The position numbers and the translations under genes were made by a program. Shown piece after piece: positions 1-5,902 of a stretch of 8,697 bases of DNA. The notes beneath the pieces are model-generated. The model was not told where the DNA came from. It searched no databases and was given only the letters and a program-made list of their open reading frames with translations. The DNA comes from Desulfovibrio sp. UBA6121. GTDB lineage: Bacteria; Desulfobacterota; Desulfovibrionia; Desulfovibrionales; Desulfovibrionaceae. How positions within the stretch are numbered: the stretch's first letter is position 1; every line of letters begins with the position of its first letter. The stretch spans positions 1 through 8,697 of the forward strand of contig DIVX01000134.1 in assembly GCA_002422505.1 (NCBI GenBank). Direction: 5' to 3'.

Positions 1-389
1 GTCATGGGCTCCTGAAAGATCATGGCGATGTGGTTGCCGCGCACGCTCTGCAGTTCGGCCTCGCTCATGGAAAGCAGGTCGCGGCCGCGGTACAGGGCCT
101 CGCCTTCCACCACGCGGCCCGGCGGATCGGGTATGAGCCCGAGCACGGAGAGCGCCAGCACGGTTTTGCCGCAGCCCGATTCCCCGACCACGGCCAGGGT
201 TTCGCCTTGCCGAACGCGCAGGCTCACGGTATCAACCGCCCTGGCGATTGCCGCGCCGCCAGACCCGCCGGACTGCCTTGCAAAGGCCGTGGTCAGGTCG
301 CGAATGTCCAGCAGGACGTTGGCGTCGCCGCTTGAGGGCGCGCTGTTTGTGGCGCTCGTGCCGTTCATCTTGTTCGTATCACTTTTCAT
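1..389 (-). CDS. Oligopeptide/dipeptide-type ABC transporter ATP-binding protein (5' part only)
   Basis: Only the first 129 codons are in the window; the gene continues past position 1. The translation shows an ABC ATPase nucleotide-binding domain: a core beta strand (LLDIRDLTTAF, about residues 26-36), Walker A GESGCGKT (residues 69-76), and the Q-loop IFQEPM at residues 124-129. The GESGCGKT...GxxVxGEALYRGRDLLSMSEAEL...IAMIFQEPM pattern is characteristic of the OppD/DppD family, whose members power peptide or nickel uptake on the cytoplasmic face of the membrane. The signature motif and Walker B lie outside the window. The start at 389 (MKSDTNK) has no clear Shine-Dalgarno sequence; an in-frame Met at 368 is an alternative. 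The first 22 or so residues are Ser/Thr/Asn-rich and look unconserved. The gene is divergent from trmFO, with about 70 bases between the starts. The substrate cannot be told from this fragment. Confidence 0.9.
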   Translation of the reverse strand, partial: MKSDTNKMNGTSATNSAPSSGDANVLLDIRDLTTAFARQSGGSGGAAIARAVDTVSLRVRQGETLAVVGESGCGKTVLALSVLGLIPDPPGRVVEGEALYRGRDLLSMSEAELQSVRGNHIAMIFQEPM

Positions 390-459
390 CGGGCCGCGCC
401 GGGTTCGGGGTGCGTGGATGCTTTGGGCCGGATAAACTTTTGCGAGGATAACGGAAATC

Positions 460-1827
460 ATGCCGGATAACAACGAGGGCCACATGGCGGGAAAGCGGGT
501 TGCGGTGATTGGCGGCGGGTTGGCCGGGTGCGAGTGCGCCCGCGCCCTGGCCAAGGCGGGCGTGAGCGTGCGCCTGTTCGAGATGCGCCCGGAGAAGTCT
601 TCGCCCGCGCACACCGGCGCGGACCTGGCCGAGCTTGTGTGCTCCAACTCCCTGCGCTCCGACGAACTCACCACCGCCATCGGCATCCTCAAGGTGGAGA
701 TGCGCGAGCTGGACAGTCTGGTGATGCAGGCGGCCGACGCCACGCGCATTCCGGCGGGCAAGGCCCTGGCCGTCGATCGTGGGCGCTTCGCCCGGTTCAT
801 CACCGCGCAGATTGAGGCCGAGCCGAACATAGAGATTGTGCGCCAGGAGGTGCAGAGCCTGGACGCGCCGGAGCTTTCCGGCTTCGACGCCGTTGTGGTG
901 GCCGCCGGGCCGCTGGCCAGCGACGCCCTTGCCGCCAGCCTGGCCCAGGCCACGCTTGTGGAGGGCGGCCAGCGCCTGTATTTTTACGACGCCATTGCGC
1001 CCATCATCTCCCACGACAGTGTGGACCTCGACATCGCCTTCTGGGGCAGCCGCTACCGTCCGGAGGAGGACGACTACCTCAACTGCCCCATGACCGAGGC
1101 GCAGTACGACGCGTTTTTGGAAGCGCTTATGGCCGGGGAAAAGGTGGCCCCGCACGATTTCGAGAAAGAGATACACTTCGAAGGCTGCCTGCCGGTTGAG
1201 GAAATGGCCGAGCGCGGGCGGCTCACCCTGTGCTTTGGGCCGCTTAAGCCCGTGGGTCTGCCCAACCCGCGCACCGGCGAGGAAGCCTTTGCCGTGGTGC
1301 AGCTGCGCGCGGAGAACGCCGAAAAGACCGCCTTCAACCTCGTGGGCTTTCAAACCAAGCTCAAGTACCCGGAGCAGCAGCGCATTTTTCGCATGATTCC
1401 CGGCCTGGAGCACGCCGAGTTCCTGCGTCTGGGCAGCATTCATCGCAACACCTTTGTGGATGCGCCGAGCGTGTTGAACGAGGATTTGTCGCTCAAGGCG
1501 CGGCCCGGCGTGTATTTGGCCGGGCAGATCACCGGGGTGGAGGGCTATCTTGAGTCTGCCGCGTGCGGGCTGTGGGTGGGGCTTTTGCTGGCCGCGAAGC
1601 TTACCGCCGGGGCAAGCGTGGCTCCGCCGCCGAACACTACCGCCCTGGGCGGTTTGCTCAGCCATTTGCGCACCCCGCCCGCCAAGCGTTTTCAGCCCTC
1701 CAACGCCCACTTTGGCCTGATGCCGGAGCTGAACCGCCGTGCAGGCAAGAAAATTCGCAAAGAACTGTACGGCCAGCGCGCGCGCGAAAGTTTTGCGGCC
1801 TGGCTGGCCGAGCGCCAAGGGGCATAG
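460..1827 (+). CDS. trmFO: Methylenetetrahydrofolate-tRNA-(uracil-5-)-methyltransferase TrmFO
   Basis: This is the FAD- and folate-dependent enzyme that makes 5-methyluridine at position 54 in the T-loop of tRNAs, using 5,10-methylenetetrahydrofolate as carbon donor; it acts in the cytoplasm. The N-terminus has the FAD dinucleotide-binding fold VIGGGLAGCE (residues 16-25). The conserved CSNSLRSDE block is at residues 61-69, and the second conserved cysteine lies in FEGCLPVEEMAERG (Cys243); these correspond to the two key cysteines studied in Bacillus subtilis TrmFO. The family C-terminal part is present (GQITGVEGYLESAA, then LGGLLSHL and FQPSNAHFGLMP). At 455 residues the length is normal for the family. 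An alternative start at 484 (MAGKRVAVIGGG) has GAGGG four bases upstream and gives an N-terminus closer to typical homologues; the 460 start has GAGG 12 bases upstream. I cannot decide between them. Confidence 0.97.
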   Translation: MPDNNEGHMAGKRVAVIGGGLAGCECARALAKAGVSVRLFEMRPEKSSPAHTGADLAELVCSNSLRSDELTTAIGILKVEMRELDSLVMQAADATRIPAGKALAVDRGRFARFITAQIEAEPNIEIVRQEVQSLDAPELSGFDAVVVAAGPLASDALAASLAQATLVEGGQRLYFYDAIAPIISHDSVDLDIAFWGSRYRPEEDDYLNCPMTEAQYDAFLEALMAGEKVAPHDFEKEIHFEGCLPVEEMAERGRLTLCFGPLKPVGLPNPRTGEEAFAVVQLRAENAEKTAFNLVGFQTKLKYPEQQRIFRMIPGLEHAEFLRLGSIHRNTFVDAPSVLNEDLSLKARPGVYLAGQITGVEGYLESAACGLWVGLLLAAKLTAGASVAPPPNTTALGGLLSHLRTPPAKRFQPSNAHFGLMPELNRRAGKKIRKELYGQRARESFAAWLAERQGA

Positions 1828-1846
1828 GAAGGCCGAACCGGCCTTC
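1828..1846 (+). terminator. GC-rich hairpin immediately after trmFO stop
   Basis: A perfect 8-bp stem, GAAGGCCG / CGGCCTTC, closes an AAC loop and begins one base after the TAG stop of trmFO. It has no T tract, so it is not a canonical intrinsic terminator. It may instead protect the mRNA 3' end, or simply be the first, degenerate copy of the tandem repeat that follows. Confidence 0.35.
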
Positions 1847-1960
1847 TACGCCACCGTTGGGGGCCAAGCGGACCTTTACGCCGCTGCTGGCGGCCAAGCG
1901 GACCTTCAATGCCGCTGTTGGCGGCCAAGCGGACCTTCAATGCCGCTGTTGGCTGGCCAA
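1831..1960. repeat. Tandem repeat, unit about 31 bp, about four copies
   Basis: Units begin with GGCC at 1831, 1862, 1892 and 1923, with a truncated copy at 1955; the periods are 31, 30, 31 and 32 bases. The copies at 1892-1922 and 1923-1953 are identical over 31 bases (core GGCCAAGCGGACCTTCAATG). The copy at 1862 differs by a few substitutions and one missing base, and the copy at 1831 is clearly diverged. The period is not a multiple of three, so the array does not encode a protein repeat. Units are directly adjacent with no unique spacers, so this is not CRISPR. Confidence 0.85.
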
Positions 1961-2058
1961 ACGCCCAGGGGAGTAGGGCTGCGGCGTGCAGCAGGGGCGC
2001 ACGGCAGGGGCGTAATGGTGCGTAATTTTTGTTTTCCCGCCTTTGCGTAGCCGGGGAA

Positions 2059-2142
2059 TTGCATTTTTCTTTTCAGAAAATGAAAATTATTTTAAATTTC
2101 GGTGGATAATTGCTTTACATCTGCTTGGGGTGGCGGTAGACA
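2059..2142 (+). promoter_or_regulatory. Candidate promoter region of the RRM gene
   Basis: Three weak sigma-70-like pairings are visible. TTGCAT (2059-2064) pairs with GAAAAT (2082-2087), 17 bases apart. GATAAT (2105-2110) is a good -10 but has no clear -35; its expected -35 falls inside the Fur-like palindrome. TTTACA (2114-2119) pairs with TAGACA (2137-2142), 17 bases apart. The first two would be blocked by a repressor bound at 2081-2095. None matches consensus well, so the exact start site is not determined here. Confidence 0.3.
2081..2095. promoter_or_regulatory. Candidate Fur box upstream of the RRM gene
   Basis: The sequence TGAAAATTATTTTAA is a near-perfect inverted repeat (TGAAAAT-T-ATTTTAA, one mismatch). 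It differs at one position from TGAAAATNATTTTCA, the Fur motif I recall from comparative genomics of Desulfovibrio and relatives. Placed against the classical 19-base E. coli Fur consensus, positions 2076-2094 match at 14 of 19 bases by hand count. The site lies 134 bases before the RRM start codon, where promoter elements are expected. The only gene downstream in either direction that it could plausibly control is the RRM gene, because trmFO ends towards it. AT-richness raises the chance of coincidence. Confidence 0.5.
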
Positions 2143-2172
2143 ACCACATCTGGACACGCTGACCGGAGGCTA

Positions 2173-2203
2173 TTTGCTCAGGCGTGATGAGCGAAAATTT
2201 TTT
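2173..2203 (+). promoter_or_regulatory. Leader hairpin followed by T tract, upstream of the RRM gene
   Basis: Bases 2173-2180 (TTTGCTCA) can pair with 2188-2195 (TGAGCGAA) around a 7-base loop, with one G-U pair. They are followed by AATTTTTT and, after ACTG, another run of eight T from 2208. The form resembles a weak intrinsic terminator or attenuator placed just before the AGGAG at 2216-2220. It could act as an attenuator, as the 3' end of a short leader RNA, or as a structure that modulates translation. The stem is only moderately stable. Confidence 0.35.
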
Positions 2204-2229
2204 ACTGTTTTTTTTAGGAGTTTTATCGC

Positions 2230-2499
2230 ATGCCTAAGTCTATCTATGTCGGTAACATCGCTTTCAGCACCTCTGAGGACGACCTGCGTAACGTTTTCGC
2301 CCAGTACGGCGAAGTCCTGTCCGTCAAGTTCATCAACGACCGTGAGACCGGCCGCTTCCGCGGTTTCGGCTTCGTCGAGATGAACGACTCCGACGCCCTC
2401 GAGGCCATTCAGGCCCTGAACGGCAAGGAAGTCGGCGGTCGTGCCCTGAAGGTCAACGAGGCCCAGGAGCGCGAAGCTCGTCCTCCCCGTCGTTACTAA
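2230..2499 (+). CDS. Small RRM-domain RNA-binding protein
   Basis: The 89-residue protein is a single RNA recognition motif with a short basic tail. RNP2 is IYVGNI (residues 5-10) and RNP1 is RGFGFVEM (residues 44-51); the aromatic residues Tyr6, Phe46 and Phe48 that stack on RNA bases are present. The C-terminal tail ends in RPPRRY, without the long glycine-rich region found in plant and some cyanobacterial relatives. Bacterial proteins of this type bind single-stranded RNA, and some are cold- or stress-induced; the target here is unknown. AGGAG lies nine bases before the ATG. Arginine codons are mostly CGT (6 of 9), unlike the GC-biased neighbours, which suggests selection for high expression. 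The gene is monocistronic, with a long leader carrying a Fur-like site and a strong terminator behind it. Confidence 0.95.
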   Translation: MPKSIYVGNIAFSTSEDDLRNVFAQYGEVLSVKFINDRETGRFRGFGFVEMNDSDALEAIQALNGKEVGGRALKVNEAQEREARPPRRY

Positions 2500-2522
2500 G
2501 CCATATATCGAAGCACATTATA

Positions 2523-2558
2523 AAGCCTCGGTCTGTGAAAGCAGACCGGGGCTTTTTT
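2523..2558. terminator. Strong intrinsic terminator, probably bidirectional
   Basis: A 13-bp stem, AAGCCTCGGTCTG (2523-2535) with CAGACCGGGGCTT (2542-2554), contains one T-G wobble, has a 6-base loop TGAAAG and runs into TTTTTT at 2553-2558. It ends the RRM transcript. On the minus strand the same stem is preceded by an A tract and followed by TTTATAAT, so it can also stop transcription arriving from the eight-gene operon. Confidence 0.92.
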
Positions 2559-2611
2559 GCGTGGTTGTTTCAGGGATATGGTTTCTGAACGGTTAAGTAT
2601 TTCTCTTTGCA

Positions 2612-3346
2612 CTATTGTGGCTGTAGATCTCTGGCTTTGTCACGGCCATGTGCTCGCAAATGCTCTCTGATAGTTGACTCTATTTCTTCATACAGTGGCG
2701 TAGCCTCTTGATCCATTTGCTTGAAGCCTTCTGATCGTTCTTTGTAGTTGCGTGAGTCATAATTGTCTTCTTTGTTAACTAACGCAGAGATTAGTATGAG
2801 GACTATCGTATCAAATTGTGTTCGGATTTGTTTGGGGAAGAAGATACCATGCTTCGCGACATAATATTGCAAGTCACTACGGGCTTTATCTGCTAAATGT
2901 ATTTTGTACCAAAATTTCATGTCGCGGAAGGTTAAACTCTTGTTTGCTGAGTTCCTTATACTATCTTTTTGCGTGTTAGATAGCCAAGTCTTTTGCAGAA
3001 AGTCCTCCAGCTCAGCCGTGGTCATGGAATTAAGGTTCACATCTTCTTGGGCAGGGCAAAGAACAGACATTGCGAGCGTGTATGCCTCGTGAAGCTTCGC
3101 CCACGCTTCCGGTAGAATTTGAAAATCTCTTTCTTGTAGCTTGAGCCCACCGCTTAACATTGAGTCAATTTCAATTCGTAGTCTTTGAATTTCTTTGTCT
3201 TGCGCGTGCTTATGCTCTTGCAACTGCTTGGCAAACTTGCTCTCTAGCCACTTTGAGCCGTAAAGCTTGAAGAGTGCGATGGCTATTGCTGCACCGCCTC
3301 CACCCGCAGCAAGAAAACTGAGGATACTCTGCCAACCATCTACCAC
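2612..3346 (-). CDS. Membrane-anchored coiled-coil protein of unknown function
   Basis: I do not recognise an assigned function. The 244-residue protein has one N-terminal membrane segment (about residues 8-27, ILSFLAAGGGGAAIAIALF), then a highly charged probable coiled coil (about 31-62, rich in Lys, Gln, Glu and Arg). A conserved-looking block, RDFQILPEAWAKLHEAY (about 73-89), precedes a mostly helical remainder ending in a charged tail. Similar layouts occur in uncharacterised proteins scattered across bacteria. The start is GTG at 3346 with GGAG upstream, overlapping the end of the FTR-like gene by seven bases, so translation is probably coupled. Base composition is unlike its neighbours: sample lines counted by hand give 33-53% GC against about 70% in the transporter genes. 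That suggests later acquisition at the operon end. The terminator at 2523-2558 follows. Confidence 0.8.
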   Translation of the reverse strand: MVDGWQSILSFLAAGGGGAAIAIALFKLYGSKWLESKFAKQLQEHKHAQDKEIQRLRIEIDSMLSGGLKLQERDFQILPEAWAKLHEAYTLAMSVLCPAQEDVNLNSMTTAELEDFLQKTWLSNTQKDSIRNSANKSLTFRDMKFWYKIHLADKARSDLQYYVAKHGIFFPKQIRTQFDTIVLILISALVNKEDNYDSRNYKERSEGFKQMDQEATPLYEEIESTIREHLRAHGRDKARDLQPQ

Positions 3347-3672
3347 AATATCTTCTCCACCGGCCTTCTCTCCGGCACCACTACCTTCTCAATCGTCCCC
3401 TCAAGCCAGGCCTTGCTGACATACAGCCCGCAGAAGCACGCGCCGAACTCGGCCACGTCCGCCTCGCGGTACTCGCACGGGCACACGATGTCGCGGTCGG
3501 CCTCGAACTCGCCGTTGGCCAAGCGGCAGGGGCAGGCCATGTAGCCCAGCCTGTCTTTATTGATGAGCAGGCTCTCCATGAGCGGCATGGTCATGCTCAT
3601 GTCCGGGTTGAAGAAATACCCCTTGGGCTCCTGGATCTTTTTGAGCGCTTCGTAGAGTTTTTCCGGGGTCAT
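3340..3672 (-). CDS. Ferredoxin:thioredoxin reductase catalytic-subunit-like protein
   Basis: The 110-residue protein carries three Cys-X-Cys pairs in the order typical of the FTR catalytic chain: CPC (47-49), CPC (64-66) and CFC (79-81). In chloroplast FTR these residues bind a [4Fe-4S] cluster and form the adjacent redox-active disulfide that passes ferredoxin electrons to thioredoxin. Spacing differs here: 14 residues between the first two pairs and 12 between the second and third, against 16 and 8 in the plant enzyme, and CFC replaces CHC. No FTR variable subunit gene is present, as expected for non-photosynthetic homologues. The gene overlaps the glutaredoxin gene by ATGA, so the two are probably co-translated and may work as reductase and substrate. 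The physiological electron donor is inferred, not shown. Confidence 0.88.
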   Translation of the reverse strand: MTPEKLYEALKKIQEPKGYFFNPDMSMTMPLMESLLINKDRLGYMACPCRLANGEFEADRDIVCPCEYREADVAEFGACFCGLYVSKAWLEGTIEKVVVPERRPVEKILW

Positions 3673-3920
3673 TTTTTAAGCGCCTCATCGATCTTTTCCT
3701 GGTTGAAGCCAACAATGGTTTCCCCATTGACCACAAGGGTGGGGAACGACACGGAAGGATTGAGCTTCTTCACTTCCTCCACCATGTCCTTGCGCTCCTG
3801 CCCGGTCAGCTGGTCCACATGCACGCAATCATACTTCACGCCGCACTGGTCCAAATATTCCTTGGCCTTTTTGCAATGAATGCAGGTGGACAGCGCGTAG
3901 ACTTTCACTTCCGGGGCCAT
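3669..3920 (-). CDS. Glutaredoxin-like thiol-disulfide protein
   Basis: The small thioredoxin-fold protein (83 residues) starts with a beta strand and the redox motif STCIHCKKAKEYL, with active-site cysteines at 13 and 16. It has the cis-proline segment SFPTLVV (Pro60), then a turn with GFNQEKIDEALKK that matches the glutaredoxin GF...L helix. Length is normal for a minimal glutaredoxin. CIHC rather than CPYC suggests reduction by a protein partner instead of glutathione, which is scarce or absent in many anaerobes; this is inference. A good RBS, AAGGAG, lies seven bases before the ATG. The gene begins 11 bases after permease 2 and overlaps the FTR-like gene by four bases. Confidence 0.92.
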   Translation of the reverse strand: MAPEVKVYALSTCIHCKKAKEYLDQCGVKYDCVHVDQLTGQERKDMVEEVKKLNPSVSFPTLVVNGETIVGFNQEKIDEALKK

Positions 3921-3931
3921 GCGGGCGCTCC

Positions 3932-5035
3932 TTATTGTTGCGGCCCCGGCGCATGCGCGGGAGCCTGTGGTGTTTTATGGAACATGCGCGAAAAAAAGCC
4001 GCCTGTCAAAGCGCCGTGCGTCGGCTTTGGCCGCCCAGCGCCGGGTGGCGATGCCGGCCCGCAGGTCCCCCCTGGCCCCGGCGGGGCGTGGTCGGCGCTG
4101 TCGATGTGCGTGCTGTCCTTGTCCGAGCGGGCAAGGCGTATTTCCAACGCGCGCGCCGCCATGGAGCAGGGCAGGCCGAGGGCGAGGTACAGCAGAAACA
4201 CCAGCGTCCAGACCTCAAACGACAGATACGTGGCGCTCACCAGCTCCTGCGCCTGGAAGGTCAGCTCCGGTATGGAGATGACGGACACGATGGCCGAGTC
4301 TTTGAGGGTGGACACGAACTGCCCGGTGAGCGGCGGCACCATGCGCCGGAAGGCCTGCGGCAGAATGACGTGCAACAGCATGCGCCAGCGCGCAAAGCCC
4401 AGGGCCTTGGCGGCGTCCCATTGGCCGGTTTCGATGGACGCCACCCCGGCGCGCACAATCTCGGCCACGTAGGCGCCCTCGATGAGCCCCAGGGTGACAA
4501 TGGCGGTGAGGAAGCCCGGCAGTTGCCCCACGGGGCCGAAGAGCGCCTGCGCCGGGCCGATGAGCGCTGGCGGCAGCTGGGCCGTGGCGGCGTTCAGCCC
4601 CAGAGCGGTAATGAGCTGGCCGGAGAGGAAGTAGGAGAACAGGAAGATGAGCACCAGCGGGGGCGTGTTGCGCACGGCCAGCACATAGGCCCCGGCGCAC
4701 AAACGCAGGAAGCGGCGCGGGCTCACGCGCATCAGCCCGGCAAGGCTGCCCACGACGAGCGCCAAGGCCCCGGCCCATAGGCTTAAGCGGATGGTGGCGA
4801 AAAGGCCGAGGAGCAGCCGCCCGGCGCGCAGCTCGCCCGTGGCGGCATCGCTGTAGGCCAAGAATTGCGGCAGGGCCGCCCAGTTCCAGCGATAGCTGAG
4901 CTGCGCGGCAGCGTTGCGCCCCAGCCAATACAGCGCGCCAAGGACGCACAGCAGCACCAGGGCGTCCAGCAGCCGCCAGGCCAGCGCGCCGGGCCTGGGA
5001 GGTCGTGCGCCGTGTGCGCCTTTCGCCGCGCCCAT
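3932..5035 (-). CDS. Polar amino-acid ABC transporter permease (permease 2)
   Basis: This 367-residue inner-membrane protein belongs to the HisM/GlnP permease group. It has an N-terminal hydrophobic segment (LDALVLLCVLGALYWL), several further membrane helices, the AVRNTPPLVLIFLFSYFL helix typical of the family, and the EAA loop EGAYVAEIVRAGVASIETGQWDAAKALG that contacts the ATPase. It probably pairs with permease 1 to import an amino acid delivered by the lipoprotein encoded just upstream. The start is the ATG at 5035 (MGAAKGAH), nine bases after the lipoprotein stop, with GGAG at the end of that gene; the open frame continues further upstream but there overlaps the lipoprotein gene. Unusually, after the normal family end (ALEIRLARSDKD) about 60 Pro/Gly/Ala-rich residues follow. 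Confidence 0.93.
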   Translation of the reverse strand: MGAAKGAHGARPPRPGALAWRLLDALVLLCVLGALYWLGRNAAAQLSYRWNWAALPQFLAYSDAATGELRAGRLLLGLFATIRLSLWAGALALVVGSLAGLMRVSPRRFLRLCAGAYVLAVRNTPPLVLIFLFSYFLSGQLITALGLNAATAQLPPALIGPAQALFGPVGQLPGFLTAIVTLGLIEGAYVAEIVRAGVASIETGQWDAAKALGFARWRMLLHVILPQAFRRMVPPLTGQFVSTLKDSAIVSVISIPELTFQAQELVSATYLSFEVWTLVFLLYLALGLPCSMAARALEIRLARSDKDSTHIDSADHAPPGPGGTCGPASPPGAGRPKPTHGALTGGFFSRMFHKTPQAPAHAPGPQQ

Positions 5036-5043
5036 GCCGAGCG

Positions 5044-5886
5044 CTACTCCACCTGATCCTTCCAGGCGTTGGTGCGGAACCAGTAGTGGTGCCGCTCCGC
5101 CAGCCAGCCCTCGTCGTCCACCAAGCGTATCCAGCTGTCCAGATAGTTCAGGAAATCCGGGTCGCCCTTGCGCACGGCAAAAGCAATGGGCTCCTTGGTG
5201 AAGGGCTCGGCCATGGGCAGCACGAGCTTGTCCGGGTACTTCAAGGCCTGGAAGGCCGGGAAGGGGTCGGAGCCGATCATGGCGTGGGCCTGGCCGTTCA
5301 GCACCTCCTGAATCACCTGCGCCTCCTGGTCGAACAGGCGCACCTGGGCCTTGGGGGCGAGGCGCTTGGCCGCATCCACGCCCGTGGTGCCCTGGCGGAT
5401 GGCCAGGATGACGTCCGGCTTGTTGAAGTCGGCCAGGGTCTTGAAGCCGCCCGCCTTGGCCTTGTTCGCCACCAGCGACATGCCGGAGTACTCGTAGGGG
5501 ATGCTGAAGTTCACCTTGAGCGCGCGCTGGGGCTGTATGCCCATGCCGCCGATGATGATGTCGAACTTGCCGGAGAGCAGGGCCGGGATGATGCCCGACC
5601 ATTGCGTGGGCTCGAACTGCACGGCCACGCCCATGTCCTGGGCCAGGCGGCGCGCCACGTCGATTTCAAAGCCGATGAATTCACCCTTTTTGTCCTGCAT
5701 GGCCCAGGGCACGAAGGTGGAAAAGCCTACGCGCAGCACTCCGCGCTGCAGCACCTGCTCCACCGTGCCGCCCGGTGCGGGCTGGGCTTCGGCAGCCTGC
5801 TGCCCTGCGTTTTGCTGCTCAACCTTGGAGCAGCCAAGGGCCAAAATGGCAATGAAAGCCAGTGCGGCAAGGCGTTTGGCAAGCAT
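5044..5886 (-). CDS. Amino-acid ABC transporter substrate-binding lipoprotein
   Basis: The 280-residue protein starts with a lipoprotein signal peptide: basic MLAKR, a hydrophobic stretch and the lipobox LALGC, so Cys19 would be lipidated and anchor the mature protein. A Gln/Ala-rich linker follows to about residue 40. The periplasmic binding domain of family 3 (polar amino acids) begins at RGVLRVGFSTFVPWA, includes GFEIDVARRLA (72-82), the equivalent of the family signature, and continues with WSGIIPALLSGKFDIIIGGM. Ligand identity, whether Gln, His, Glu, cystine or another, cannot be read with confidence. A strong RBS, AAAGGAGG, lies six bases before the ATG. The gene sits between the two permease genes, 16 bases after the first. 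Confidence 0.95.
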   Translation of the reverse strand: MLAKRLAALAFIAILALGCSKVEQQNAGQQAAEAQPAPGGTVEQVLQRGVLRVGFSTFVPWAMQDKKGEFIGFEIDVARRLAQDMGVAVQFEPTQWSGIIPALLSGKFDIIIGGMGIQPQRALKVNFSIPYEYSGMSLVANKAKAGGFKTLADFNKPDVILAIRQGTTGVDAAKRLAPKAQVRLFDQEAQVIQEVLNGQAHAMIGSDPFPAFQALKYPDKLVLPMAEPFTKEPIAFAVRKGDPDFLNYLDSWIRLVDDEGWLAERHHYWFRTNAWKDQVE

Positions 5887-5902
5887 GGGGGGCCTCCTTT
5901 GT

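Larger units (their letters stand above)
1828..2229. other. Gene-free stretch between trmFO and the RRM gene
   Basis: No convincing protein gene lies in these 402 bases. In order it holds a hairpin directly after the trmFO stop, a tandem repeat of about 31 bp, a weak possible terminator (CGCAC at 1998-2002 pairing with GTGCG at 2018-2022, followed by TAATTTTTGTTTT), and a sharp switch to AT-rich sequence from about 2057. The AT-rich part contains a Fur-box-like palindrome, weak promoter candidates, a hairpin with T tracts and the RBS of the RRM gene. The part after the Fur-like site probably forms a long 5' untranslated leader. Open frames crossing here are neither bounded by good RBSs nor supported by any recognisable protein. 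Confidence 0.7.

Noticed and set aside
379..1818. A 479-residue open frame on the strand opposite trmFO
   Set aside because: It lies antisense to a fully recognisable trmFO in GC-rich DNA, where long shadow frames are common; its translation is Arg/Gly/His-rich with no domain.
1831..1960. Tandem repeat considered as a CRISPR array
   Set aside because: Units of 30-32 bases are directly adjacent with no unique spacers, and no cas genes are present.
1563..1976. Open frames across the repeat giving repeated peptides such as AKRTF
   Set aside because: The repeat period is not a multiple of three, so the peptide repeat shifts frame between units; no start or RBS supports expression.
2102..2383. 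A 93-residue open frame running through the leader into the RRM gene
   Set aside because: No RBS before 2102, and its second half is simply the RRM gene read in another frame.
5036..5602. Upstream extension of permease 2 making a 556-residue protein
   Set aside because: The added part overlaps the lipoprotein gene in another frame and reads as low-complexity His/Gly/Arg sequence; the ATG at 5035 fits the family start.
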